Positions 16,084-23,948 of a stretch of DNA of 64,000 nucleotides are shown here, piece after piece (positions within the stretch are counted from its first letter, which is position 1; each line of letters opens with the position of its first letter). Below the pieces are notes generated by a model. That model was not told the DNA's origin. It saw nothing but the letters and a program-made list of their open reading frames with translations, and did not search any database. Origin of the DNA: Paractinoplanes rishiriensis (lineage in GTDB: Bacteria > Actinomycetota > Actinomycetes > Mycobacteriales > Micromonosporaceae). The position numbers and the translations under genes were made by a program. The DNA is taken from the NCBI RefSeq assembly GCF_016862375.1, contig NZ_BOMV01000006.1:62001-126000 (forward strand), given 5' to 3'.

Positions 16084-16971
16084 CTACGCGACCAGCAGGC
16101 TCTCGATCATCTTGATTGTCATGCGATGGTCGAGCGCCTTTGCGCTCAATCGCTCGAACTCACTCCGGTATCGGGCAACCTCGGCCGGTTGCTCCTCGTA
16201 AGAGTCTCCCGCAAGACCTTCAAGATATACAACATCCAGATGGGTGGTTTCGGGACGGGATATCCCCCGGTTCATCTGCGCGTCTACGCCCTGAAACTCC
16301 AATAGAGCGACCGGCCCACCAAGGAACGCGTGTTCGCCCGCAGTGGCTGGCAGAATCTGCAACGTCACATTCGGTAGTTGAGCCATTTCGATTAGATGGC
16401 GAAGCTGTTCCGCCATCACTTCCTCGCCACCGATCACGCGTCGCATCACCGATTCGTCGACGATTGCTGCGAGTTCGAGCGGGCGCCGTTCCGTGAGCCG
16501 GCCCTGACGGGTGAGACGCAGCGACACGCGGCGGTCGATCTCGTGCGGCGGATCGTTGGCGCGGCCGGTGCGCATGAGGGCCCGGATGTAAGCCTCGGTC
16601 TGCAGCAGACCGGGCACGATGACGGGCTCCCAGGCGTGCATGGCGGACGCGCCGGCCTCCAGGCCGACGAAGTTGCCCGGCCGGATCACGTCCCGGTAGT
16701 CGCTCCACCAGGTGCGTTCCCGGGACAGGCGGGCCAGCTCGATCAGCGCCTCGCGATAGGCCTGATCCTCCACCCGGTACAGATCGAGCAGGTCGCGGAC
16801 GTCGCGCGCGGTCACCGCAACCCGCGCCGTCTCGATCCTCGTGACCTTGGCAGCATGCCACTCGAAATGGCGGGAGACATTCTCCTGCGTCAATCCCGCG
16901 CCCTCACGGCAACGCTTCAGTTCCGCACCCAGGCGGCGCCGGCGCAGCGTGGGGCCCTCATCTACCGACAC
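16084..16971 (-). CDS. XRE-family regulator with DUF5753 (Scr1/WhiJ type)
   Basis: A 295-aa protein. The N-terminal helix-turn-helix (about residues 10-65) includes LGAELKRCREGAGLTQENVS and AAKVTRIETARVAVTARDV. The rest is DUF5753: WWSDYRDVIRPGNFVGLE, IVPGLLQTEAYIRALM and VTLQILPATAGEHAFLGGPV. GTG 16971 is chosen because AAGGGGAG sits 5 nt upstream; an open extension to 17040 lacks such a site. It is followed by its DUF397 partner. It probably autoregulates through the perfect inverted repeat at 17049-17069, which also faces the divergent GPP34 gene. Confidence 0.93.
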   Translation of the reverse strand: MSVDEGPTLRRRRLGAELKRCREGAGLTQENVSRHFEWHAAKVTRIETARVAVTARDVRDLLDLYRVEDQAYREALIELARLSRERTWWSDYRDVIRPGNFVGLEAGASAMHAWEPVIVPGLLQTEAYIRALMRTGRANDPPHEIDRRVSLRLTRQGRLTERRPLELAAIVDESVMRRVIGGEEVMAEQLRHLIEMAQLPNVTLQILPATAGEHAFLGGPVALLEFQGVDAQMNRGISRPETTHLDVVYLEGLAGDSYEEQPAEVARYRSEFERLSAKALDHRMTIKMIESLLVA

Positions 16972-17048
16972 CTGGACTCCCCTTGGTCCTGAGGTCACCG
17001 ATACTACGACCCACCCGGTCATGATCCAACTTGGACTCAAGCCCTGAA

Positions 17049-17069
17049 CAAGAAGTCTAGTACTTCTTG
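17049..17069. promoter_or_regulatory. Palindromic operator between XRE and GPP34 genes
   Basis: Perfect 8-bp inverted repeat CAAGAAGT / ACTTCTTG with the 5-bp centre CTAGT. It lies 78 bp upstream of the XRE start and 110 bp upstream of the GPP34 start in a divergent region. Arm length and position fit a dimeric HTH repressor; assignment to this XRE protein is inference. Confidence 0.6.
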
Positions 17070-17179
17070 CATTGACCTTGATGTTGGGTACATGATGCGC
17101 CGGACATCGAGTTATGACTTCATGTACCGACAGTGATCATCAGACTTGGGTCCACTTGGGTTGTAAGGGGCGTGGCAGC

Positions 17180-17818
17180 GTGTTGGCTGACCAGTACTTC
17201 CTGATCGCACACCAGGACCGCACCGGGCGATCCCGCCTACATCCGCGGGCGACCGGGCTCGGGCTGGCGGCAGCGCTGCTGGGCGAGCTGATCCTGGAAG
17301 GACGCATCGGCATCGCCGACGGCGATCTGCTCATCCTCGATCGGCATCCACCGGCGGATGCCCTGGCACACGACATCCTCGACCTGCTGATCGCGCAGAC
17401 GCGGCACCGCGAGGTGCGCACCTGGCTGGCCTTCCTCTCGCAGGACGCCGAGGTCCGGGTGGGCGAGAGACTGGTACGCCTGGGCGCGGTCGACCTGATC
17501 ACCCGGCGCCGCATGCTCTCTACCGAGACGCTCTACATGCCCAACAGCGCCGAACAGCGCAACGCCGCCGCCTGGGCCCCGGCCCGGCTGGCCAACCTGC
17601 TGGTCCGCGGCGTCGACCTCAGCCTCAGTGACCGTGTGCTGGTCGGACTGGTTGCCGCCACCGGCCTCACCCGGCACGTGCTCTACGACTTCGAGATGCA
17701 CCGGCAGGCGTTCCAGTCGCTGCCGAGCGCGGTCGGGGCGCTGCCCGGTGACCTGCGCGACCTCATCGAATACACCGAGGCCTCGGTCGGCTCGGTTCTT
17801 ACCGTCGGGCGACGGTGA
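17180..17818 (+). CDS. GPP34 (GOLPH3-like) family protein
   Basis: A 212-aa protein of the GPP34 family, whose eukaryotic members bind phosphatidylinositol-4-phosphate at the Golgi. Actinobacteria carry many copies of unknown role. Visible pattern: LADQYFLIAHQDRTGRSRLH at the start, ATGLGLAAALLGELILEGRI, the polar RTWLAFLSQDAEVRVGERL, and LLVRGVDLSLSDRVLVGLVA. No membrane helix or signal peptide. GTG 17180 follows AAGGGG; upstream in-frame codons lack support. Divergent from the XRE gene across the palindrome at 17049-17069 and possibly controlled by it. Confidence 0.87.
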   Translation: MLADQYFLIAHQDRTGRSRLHPRATGLGLAAALLGELILEGRIGIADGDLLILDRHPPADALAHDILDLLIAQTRHREVRTWLAFLSQDAEVRVGERLVRLGAVDLITRRRMLSTETLYMPNSAEQRNAAAWAPARLANLLVRGVDLSLSDRVLVGLVAATGLTRHVLYDFEMHRQAFQSLPSAVGALPGDLRDLIEYTEASVGSVLTVGRR

Positions 17819-17883
17819 GCGCCGTCGGGCGTCACCATCTCCGACGCAACAGCGAAAACCAGTGGGTAGTCGGGAGGATGTTG

Positions 17884-19416
17884 ATGACGCAGAAGGGGCC
17901 CGCCGAACCGGACATCGTGGAACGGGCACTGGCCAAGAACCGGCTGGGCGTTCCGTCCGTGGTGTTCTTCGGAGTGGCGGGCGCCGCCCCGCTCACGGTG
18001 ATCATCGGAGCGATCACCACCATCTACGCGATCATCGGGAGCACCGCGGTCCCGATCGCGTACCTTGCGGTGGCCGGCATCCTCTCCCTCTTCACGGTGG
18101 GCTTCGTGGCGATGAGCCGGCACATCGTGAACTCGGGCGCCTTCTATTCGTACATCAGCCACGGTCTCGGCCGGGTGATCGGCGTGGGCGCCGCCTTCGT
18201 GGCCCTGCCCGCGTACTCCCTCATGCAGATCGGCCTGTTCGGACTGTTCGGTTCGGCAGCGTCCGGCATCCTCGCCGAGTTCGGCGTGATCACCCCGTGG
18301 TACGTGTGCGCGATCGGCGCCTGGGTCGTGGTCACCATCCTCGGCCTGCTCTGGGTCGACCTCAGCGGCAAGGTCCTGGCCGTGCTGCTGGTAGCCGAGA
18401 TCCTGATCGTGCTGATCTACGACCTCGTCATGGTCACCAACCCGGCCGACGGCAACCTCACCTTCACACCGTTCTCCCCCGCGCCACTGCTCACGCCCAT
18501 CGCCGGCACGCTGCTGGTGCTGGCCATCGCGGGCTTCGTCGGCTTCGAGGCCACCGTGGTGCTGTCCGAGGAGGCGAAGGACCCGAAGCGGACCATCGCG
18601 CGGGCCACCCACTGGGCGGTCATCCTGGCCGGCCTGCTCTGCGGCCTGTCCGCCTGGGCGATGGCGGTCAGCACCGGACCCGACCGGATCGCGGCGATGG
18701 CCGCCGAGCACCAGACCGACCTGGTGTTCTTCCTGGTCGGCCCGCACCTGCCGCAGTTCCTCGTGAACGCCGGCTACCTGCTGTTCCTGACCAGCGTGTT
18801 CGCCGCGCTGCTGGCCTTCCACGCCGCCGTGGCCCGCTACCAGTTCGCGCTCGGCCGCGAGGGCGTGTTGCCGGCCGCCTGGGGCCGCACCCATCCACGC
18901 ACCGGTGCACCGCTGCTCGGCTCGATCACCCAGAGCGTGCTGGCCATCGGCGTGCTGAGCGCGTACGCGGTGTCCGGCGCCGACCCGCTGGTGTTCGTCT
19001 TCGCGTGGCTGACCACGATCGGCGGCCTCGGCGTGCTGATCCTCATGTGGGCCACGTCGGCCGCCGTGATCGGCTTCTTCGCCCGCGGCCGCCGCCGGGA
19101 GAACATCTGGCGCGCGTACCTGGCCCCCTTCATGTCCTTCCTGCTGCTCTCGGTCGTGCTGACCGCCACCGTGATCGGCTTCGGTGAGCTGCTGCAGGTC
19201 GACGGGAACTCACCGTTCCAGTGGCTCATCCCGGTGCTGTACCTCGCGGTGGCCGGGCTCGGATTCCTGTGGGCACTGATCATGCGGGCCGCCCGGCCCG
19301 AGGTGTACCACGCGATCGGCCGCGGTGCCGATGGGCGGGTGAGCATCCTGTCGGACTCGGCTTTCCCTAAGCCGCTCCACGCCGATCCTGTCGGCGCCCG
19401 AAGTTATCCGTACTGA
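17884..19416 (+). CDS. APC-superfamily amino acid permease
   Basis: A 510-aa membrane transporter with about 12 helices. GVPSVVFFGVAGAAPLTVII near residue 22 is the unwound helix-1 substrate-binding segment of the APC fold, and IAGFVGFEATVVLSEEAKDP near residue 215 is the conserved helix-6 region. It probably imports an amino acid or amine by proton symport; specificity is unknown. ATG 17884 has GGAGG 6 nt upstream. It follows GPP34 by 65 bp on the same strand. The hydrophilic tail after residue 465 is normal. The following GNAT gene may be co-transcribed. Confidence 0.9.
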   Translation: MTQKGPAEPDIVERALAKNRLGVPSVVFFGVAGAAPLTVIIGAITTIYAIIGSTAVPIAYLAVAGILSLFTVGFVAMSRHIVNSGAFYSYISHGLGRVIGVGAAFVALPAYSLMQIGLFGLFGSAASGILAEFGVITPWYVCAIGAWVVVTILGLLWVDLSGKVLAVLLVAEILIVLIYDLVMVTNPADGNLTFTPFSPAPLLTPIAGTLLVLAIAGFVGFEATVVLSEEAKDPKRTIARATHWAVILAGLLCGLSAWAMAVSTGPDRIAAMAAEHQTDLVFFLVGPHLPQFLVNAGYLLFLTSVFAALLAFHAAVARYQFALGREGVLPAAWGRTHPRTGAPLLGSITQSVLAIGVLSAYAVSGADPLVFVFAWLTTIGGLGVLILMWATSAAVIGFFARGRRRENIWRAYLAPFMSFLLLSVVLTATVIGFGELLQVDGNSPFQWLIPVLYLAVAGLGFLWALIMRAARPEVYHAIGRGADGRVSILSDSAFPKPLHADPVGARSYPY

Positions 19417-19464
19417 CCCGCACCACCGGTCTGCCTACCGCGAGCGCGAACAGAGAGGACGGCG

Positions 19465-20079
19465 ATGACGTACGCGATCCAGGAGTTGGTGATCCGCAAT
19501 GTGGCGCCGGTCGACACCGGCGAGATCACCGACCTTGTCGCCGCCGCCATGTCGGACGGCCCGGTGGCTCGCTGGTTGCAACCCGACCCGGCGATCCGGC
19601 ACCGGCAGAGCACCGACTACTTCGCCATCTTCACCGAGCACGCGGTGCGCCACGGCGAGGTGTACGCCACGGCAGAGGGCGACACCGGCCGGTTGACCGG
19701 TGTCGCCCTGTGGTTCCCGTTCACCGCGGTCATCCCGCCGCCGGTCGATTACGAGCGCCGCCTCAAGGAGATCGCCGGCGACGCGTTCGACCGCGCGTGC
19801 CAGCTGGACGCGGCTCTCGAGGCCGAGCATCCCCTCGAGCCGCACCACTATCTCGCGTTCCTGGCCGTCCGACCCGATCTGCAAGGCCGGGGCCTGGGCA
19901 GCGCCCTTCTCGACCGGCACCACGCGCGTCTCGACGCGGCCGGCCTACCCGCCTACCTCGAGGCGAATGATCCGCGCAACCGCGACCTCTACCTGCGACA
20001 CGGATACCGGGTCCGGTCCGTGATCGAGCTACCCGACGGACCGCCGTTGTGGTCGATGTGGAGGTCGCCTATGACCTGA
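19465..20079 (+). CDS. GNAT-family N-acetyltransferase
   Basis: A 204-aa acetyl-CoA-dependent acetyltransferase. Motif A, the acetyl-CoA pyrophosphate loop, is FLAVRPDLQGRGLGSALLDR (about residues 132-151, Q/RxxGxG/A). Motif B follows as LEANDPRNRDLYLRHGYRV. The acceptor substrate cannot be deduced; similar actinobacterial proteins act on small amines or antibiotics. ATG 19465 has GAGAGG 7 nt upstream. It is 48 bp downstream of the permease gene and might modify its substrate, but that is only a neighbourhood guess. Convergent with the next gene, 14 bp apart. Confidence 0.88.
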   Translation: MTYAIQELVIRNVAPVDTGEITDLVAAAMSDGPVARWLQPDPAIRHRQSTDYFAIFTEHAVRHGEVYATAEGDTGRLTGVALWFPFTAVIPPPVDYERRLKEIAGDAFDRACQLDAALEAEHPLEPHHYLAFLAVRPDLQGRGLGSALLDRHHARLDAAGLPAYLEANDPRNRDLYLRHGYRVRSVIELPDGPPLWSMWRSPMT

Positions 20080-20093
20080 TGCCGACCAGACCG

Positions 20094-20645
20094 CTACGCC
20101 GCGGACGGAAACTCGTAAAGCCAGTACGACTGCTGGTCGATCCGGCTGAACTGCATGTTCCCGTGTAGCCGGCTCACCATGAGCCGGAAGATCCGGGACA
20201 TGTGGCGGACATCGTCGTTGTAGGTGCAGATGTCCAGGCCGACGAGGCCGTTCTGCGTCGAGGCCACCAGGTACATCTGCTCGACCAGTTGCGCGAAAGC
20301 TTCGCGTCCCTGGTGTTCCGGGCTGACGGCAACGAAGCCGATGTACCAGATCTTGCGGGCTGCGTAGTGCTCTGGCCAGTGGCGTTCGAAGTACTTCGGC
20401 GCGATCAACGGAACCGCATCGAGATCATTGGTGTACGTGGCAACCCCGCAGAGGGTGCCGTCGTCGGCGAGGGCGAGGTACTTACTCACGCGGGAGTCCC
20501 GCATGACCTCGTCGAACTCCGACGTGTACATCATGTGCCGTTGAACCGCGAGCGTGTTGAGCTCTTCGAACGCGTCCTGGTAGAGCTTCCAGGCAGCACC
20601 GTGCAGATCTTCATCGATGATCTGGTCGACGACTTTGATAAGCAT
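20094..20645 (-). CDS. GNAT-fold protein of unrecognised subfamily
   Basis: A 183-aa cytosolic protein. IWYIGFVAVSPEHQGREAFA looks like a GNAT beta-4/alpha-3 segment but the Q/RxxGxG loop is altered (QGREAF instead of QGxGxG), so acetyl-CoA binding may be weakened. The N-terminus DLHGAAWKLYQDAFEELNTL and RHMMYTSEFDEVMRDSRVSK are unlike common GNATs. ATG 20645 follows GGGGAG by 6 nt. Codon use is less GC-biased than neighbours, hinting at a more recent arrival. No function is proposed. Confidence 0.68.
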   Translation of the reverse strand: MLIKVVDQIIDEDLHGAAWKLYQDAFEELNTLAVQRHMMYTSEFDEVMRDSRVSKYLALADDGTLCGVATYTNDLDAVPLIAPKYFERHWPEHYAARKIWYIGFVAVSPEHQGREAFAQLVEQMYLVASTQNGLVGLDICTYNDDVRHMSRIFRLMVSRLHGNMQFSRIDQQSYWLYEFPSAA

Positions 20646-20701
20646 GCTTTGCTCCCCCGCGGACGCTGGTAGGCAGGCCCGCTTGCTCGCACTCACACTG
20701 A

Positions 20702-20716
20702 TCAATGATCTATTGA
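20702..20716. promoter_or_regulatory. Small inverted repeat upstream of the GNAT-like gene
   Basis: TCAAT-GATCT-ATTGA, 57 bp upstream of ATG 20645 in an AT-rich pocket that likely holds its promoter. It could be an operator; arms are only 5 bp. Confidence 0.3.
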
Positions 20717-20911
20717 CTGACAGAGTACGAACAGTGACGCCACGAACACAATGCGTGTCCGCCGATTGAATGTGCCAAATCGTCGGCGGGCCGTTGAACC
20801 GTGCCCGCGAACTGTGCAAGTTGCAAAGCGCCGGTTAATTCCAGGCGCGCAAACCGCCAGCTGTTGATCAACGGCGGGCAGACCTTCCGCAGCAAGACCC
20901 TGAGCACCTCA

Positions 20912-20945
20912 CGCCGGCCGCCACAAGCGGCCGGCGGCCTCTTTT
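20912..20945 (+). terminator. Orphan Rho-independent terminator
   Basis: Perfect 10-bp stem CGCCGGCCGC / GCGGCCGGCG, loop CACAA, then GCCTCTTTT. It is one of the best-formed terminators in the window, yet no + strand gene precedes it within 800 bp (the gene to the left is on the - strand). It could end a small RNA of roughly 100-200 nt starting after 20720, or mark a deleted gene. Confidence 0.7.
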
Positions 20946-21009
20946 CCGCCGCCCGCACACTACCATTCCTCGATGGCGTGCGCGCCACACAGACCCCTGA
21001 CCAGGACTT

Positions 21010-21230
21010 TTGGTGCTCCGGCCGGTCGTGCTCTACAGCGTCCCGACCACCGTGGACAGTCGCCACCCGCTGGTGACGGCCGCGCCGCCCGACGCCACGG
21101 TCAGTTCGGTGCACTACGCCGACGCGCGCCCTGCTCCTCTGCGGCCACCCGCGTGGTACCCCAATCGGGCAGACCGGCTCGCCGGACGGCGCCCCGGAGC
21201 CAGCTCCGCCGAGGTCACATGCCAGTCGAT
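21010..21230 (+). pseudogene. Possible frameshifted gene fragment
   Basis: From TTG 21010, about 40 codons (VLRPVVLYSVPTTVDSRHPL and on to HYADA) have almost only G or C in third position, as real genes here do. The bias is then lost in this frame but continues in the +1 frame (RALLLCGHPRGTPIGQTGSP) until a TGA near 21231. The switch falls at GCGCGC, a slippage-prone run. This looks like a short decayed gene; the product is not recognised. Confidence 0.25.
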
Positions 21231-21696
21231 GATGGACGGCACGGGTCGCCGAGGCACTTGTCTAAATCGGACAGCGACGCGTGGCCGGGGCAGGTCGCCG
21301 CCGCGCATTGGTGATCGATCCTGATGTAAATCGCGCACGTTCGGACCCGTCACGCAGCGGGGCAGCTGAACCGGTCACTGTAGGTAAAACAAGTGGTCAC
21401 GGCGTCGGCGTGCAGAACGGACATCGACACGGCGCAACGGAACGCCATCGGGACGGGCTCGGAAAGGGTGCCGGAACCGGGCCGGAAAAGCGCGACTAAT
21501 GCGCCGGGAAAGGGACCGACAAGGCATAGCCGATCATGGCTTTGATATCCCATTTTCGGACCGCATGGTGACCATGCCTTAGAAGCTAGTACTCGAAGGA
21601 CTACGCATCTGTGTACTTGAGACCGGGGTGCGACGGCCGGAATGCTCCATACGCCAAGCCGGTTCCGATCTTCTCACCACCGAATTCGAGGCAATC

Positions 21697-22800
21697 ATGA
21701 AAGCTGTCCTGAGACTCCTGTCGGCCGTCGTCCTGATCTCCAGCGGGATCGCCCTGGCACCCGGTACCCCCGCGTCTGCCGCCGTGGCGCCGGGATCGGT
21801 CCTCTCCTCCAGCAGCGCGGCGCTGCCACCACAGCTGGGTGCCAGGGCCACCGGCAGACGGGTCCAGTACGTCTCCACCAACGCCGACGGCATCACCATC
21901 ACCGCCACGGGCCTGGTCCTCACCCCGAAGACCGGCAAGCAGAACCGGGTTGTCGTCTGGGCGCACGGCACGACCGGCCTCGCCGACCGCTGCGCACCGT
22001 CGACCAACCAGAACGTCTTCTGGCCCGAGGCCCAGGACGCCGTCGAGGAGCTGCTGAAACGCGGCTGGACCGTGGCGGCGCCCGACTATCCCGGGTTGGG
22101 CACCCCGCAGGCGCACCCGTACCTGGTGGGCAACAGCGAGGGGCGGTCGATCATCGACAGCGTCCGGGCCGCGCGCAACCTCGACCCGGCGCTGTCCACC
22201 CAGTACGCCATCGACGGCCACTCGCAGGGCGGTCAGGGCGCGCTGTTCGCCAGCCAGCTGGCCCCGTCGTACGACGGCAACCTGGTGCTGCGCGGCACCG
22301 CGTCGATCGCGCCGGTCTCGAACGTCGACATGCTGGCGCCGATCATTCCGGGCACCCCCGGGCAGGGTTACCTGGTGATGGGCCTGTACGGGCTGGCCGC
22401 CGTGGAGCCGACCTTCAACCCGAACACCGTGCTGGCGCCGCCGGCCCGGGCCAAGAGCGCGGTGCTCACCACCGGCTGCCTCAACGAGATCCTGGCCGCA
22501 TACCAGAACCTCACCGCCGAGCAGCTGCTGATCGGCGGCGCGCTGCCGGCGCCCGTGGTCGCGAAGCTCGCGCGAAACGACAATCCGGCGCAGACCTCGC
22601 CGAGCGCCCCGATGCTGGTCGTGCAGGGCACCGACGACGCCGCGGTCCCCGCGTTCGTGACCGACTATCTGGTGGCGGAGCAACTGGAGCCCTACGCGCC
22701 GCCGGTCGAGTACGTGACGGTGCCCGGCGGCACCCACGATTCCGCGGTGACGGACACGACCGTTCTGGTGGCCGACTGGATTGCGGCCCGGTTCGTCTAG
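21697..22800 (+). CDS. Secreted lipase/esterase, alpha/beta hydrolase (LIP-like)
   Basis: A 367-aa exported hydrolase. ATG 21697 has GAGG 5 nt upstream; signal peptide to about residue 28 (GTPASAAVA). Catalytic landmarks: RVVVWAHGTTGLADRCAPS (oxyanion strand), nucleophile IDGHSQGGQGALFASQ (Ser in GHSQG), acid in VQGTDDAAVPA, and His in VPGGTHDSAV. The layout with a long lid region resembles secretory lipases (LIP family) of actinobacteria and fungi. Likely hydrolyses extracellular esters or lipids. Its TAG stop shares the palindrome CTAG (22797-22800) with the convergent LacI gene. Confidence 0.88.
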   Translation: MKAVLRLLSAVVLISSGIALAPGTPASAAVAPGSVLSSSSAALPPQLGARATGRRVQYVSTNADGITITATGLVLTPKTGKQNRVVVWAHGTTGLADRCAPSTNQNVFWPEAQDAVEELLKRGWTVAAPDYPGLGTPQAHPYLVGNSEGRSIIDSVRAARNLDPALSTQYAIDGHSQGGQGALFASQLAPSYDGNLVLRGTASIAPVSNVDMLAPIIPGTPGQGYLVMGLYGLAAVEPTFNPNTVLAPPARAKSAVLTTGCLNEILAAYQNLTAEQLLIGGALPAPVVAKLARNDNPAQTSPSAPMLVVQGTDDAAVPAFVTDYLVAEQLEPYAPPVEYVTVPGGTHDSAVTDTTVLVADWIAARFV

Positions 22801-23852
22801 GCCGCCGGCACCGGGGTGGGTTTCGTGAGGCGATGGGTGGGCGCGGCCGCCGTGGAGCCGCGGACCACCAGCTCGGCCGGAAAGACATACTCGGAGCGGG
22901 GGGCGGCGTGACCGTTGATCTCGTCGACCAGGGCGCGGACCGCCGCGTTGCCCATGGCGGCCACCGGCTGGCGAAGCGTGGTCAGCGGCGGGTCGGTGAA
23001 GGCGATCAGCGGGGAGTCGTCGAAGCCGACCACGGACAGGTCGCGCGGGACCGTCAGCCCGCGGCGGTGGGCGGCCCTTATCGCACCGAGGGCCATCAGG
23101 TCGGAGCCGCACACCAGGGCGGTGGCGTCGCGGTCGAGCAGCTGGCCGGCCGCGACCTCGCCGCCCTCGACCCCGAACAGCGTGAGCGCCACCAGGGAGT
23201 TCGGGTTGCGGTAGTCGTAGCTGGGCACGTGCCGGCGCATCGCACCGTGAAAACCCTCGAGCTTGCGCTGCACGGCCCGGAAACGCTCCGGGCCGGAGAT
23301 GAAGCCGATCCGCTCATGGCCGAGAGCGGCCAGGTGGGCCACCGCCGACTCGGCGGCCTGCTTGTCGTCGCACGAGATGAACGGGGCCACGATGCCCTCG
23401 GCGTACCCGTTGATCAGCACTATCGGCAGCGGGCGGTTGACCAGCCGGTGGTAGCGCTCGTGGTCGGCGGTGGTGTCGGCGTGCAGACCGGCCACGAAGA
23501 CGATGCCGCTGACCTGACGGTCGAGGAGCATCTCGAGGTATTCGTCCTCGGTCACGCCGCCCGGGGTCTGGGTGCACAGCACCGGGGTGAACCCGGTCTG
23601 GGCCAGGGCCGACTCGATGATCTGGGCGAACGCCGGGAAGATCGGGTTTTCCAGCTCGGGGACGATCAGCCCGACCAGGCCCGCGCTGCGCTTGTGCAGC
23701 CGCTCGGGACGCTCGTAGCCGAGGACGTCCAGCGCGGTCAGGACCGCCTGGCGGGTTTCCGCAGAGACGCCGGGACGGTCGTTGAGGACGCGCGACACAG
23801 TTGCCTCGCTGACGCCCGCCTGCCGGGCAATGTCCGAGAGACGTGCACGCAT
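22797..23852 (-). CDS. LacI-family transcriptional regulator (candidate starch/maltose repressor)
   Basis: A 351-aa regulator. Residues 1-55 carry the LacI HTH and hinge (RLSDIARQAGVSEATVSRVL, then TRQAVLTALDVLGYERP); the rest is a periplasmic-binding-type sugar domain (GLVGLIVPELENPIFPAFAQ, and VVGFDDSPLIAFTDPPLTT with the C-terminal signature). ATG 23852 is 6 nt after TACAGT read leftward, so possibly leaderless; ATG 23873 is an alternative adding seven residues. It lies just behind the alpha-amylase gene on the same strand, separated by a terminator, which suggests it controls amylase expression in response to a maltodextrin, as MalR-type regulators do in Streptomyces. That link is inference. 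Confidence 0.92.
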   Translation of the reverse strand: MRARLSDIARQAGVSEATVSRVLNDRPGVSAETRQAVLTALDVLGYERPERLHKRSAGLVGLIVPELENPIFPAFAQIIESALAQTGFTPVLCTQTPGGVTEDEYLEMLLDRQVSGIVFVAGLHADTTADHERYHRLVNRPLPIVLINGYAEGIVAPFISCDDKQAAESAVAHLAALGHERIGFISGPERFRAVQRKLEGFHGAMRRHVPSYDYRNPNSLVALTLFGVEGGEVAAGQLLDRDATALVCGSDLMALGAIRAAHRRGLTVPRDLSVVGFDDSPLIAFTDPPLTTLRQPVAAMGNAAVRALVDEINGHAAPRSEYVFPAELVVRGSTAAAPTHRLTKPTPVPAA

Positions 23853-23907
23853 GCGGTCACTGTAACCCTTCATTAATGCCGATGCGCTTCGCTGCGCCGC
23901 AGGCCAC

Positions 23908-23938
23908 GCCGGTCGTGGCGACTCCCGCCACGACCGGC
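23908..23938 (-). terminator. Terminator after the alpha-amylase gene
   Basis: Perfect 13-bp stem (GCCGGTCGTGGCG / CGCCACGACCGGC) with a 5-nt loop, directly after the amylase stop and before the LacI start. No U tract is evident. Confidence 0.7.
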
Positions 23939-23948
23939 ATGGTATCGC

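Larger units (their letters stand above)
20717..21696. other. Nearly 1 kb without a confident gene
   Basis: From the GNAT-like promoter to the lipase start no frame combines a start signal, coding-like codons and a recognisable product. It contains an orphan + strand terminator (20912-20945), a stretch with coding-like GC3 that breaks off near 21140, and a perfect palindrome GCATGGT-G-ACCATGC at 21563-21577, 120 bp before the lipase gene. The region from 21325 to 21600 shows no further structure that I can name. Confidence 0.55.
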
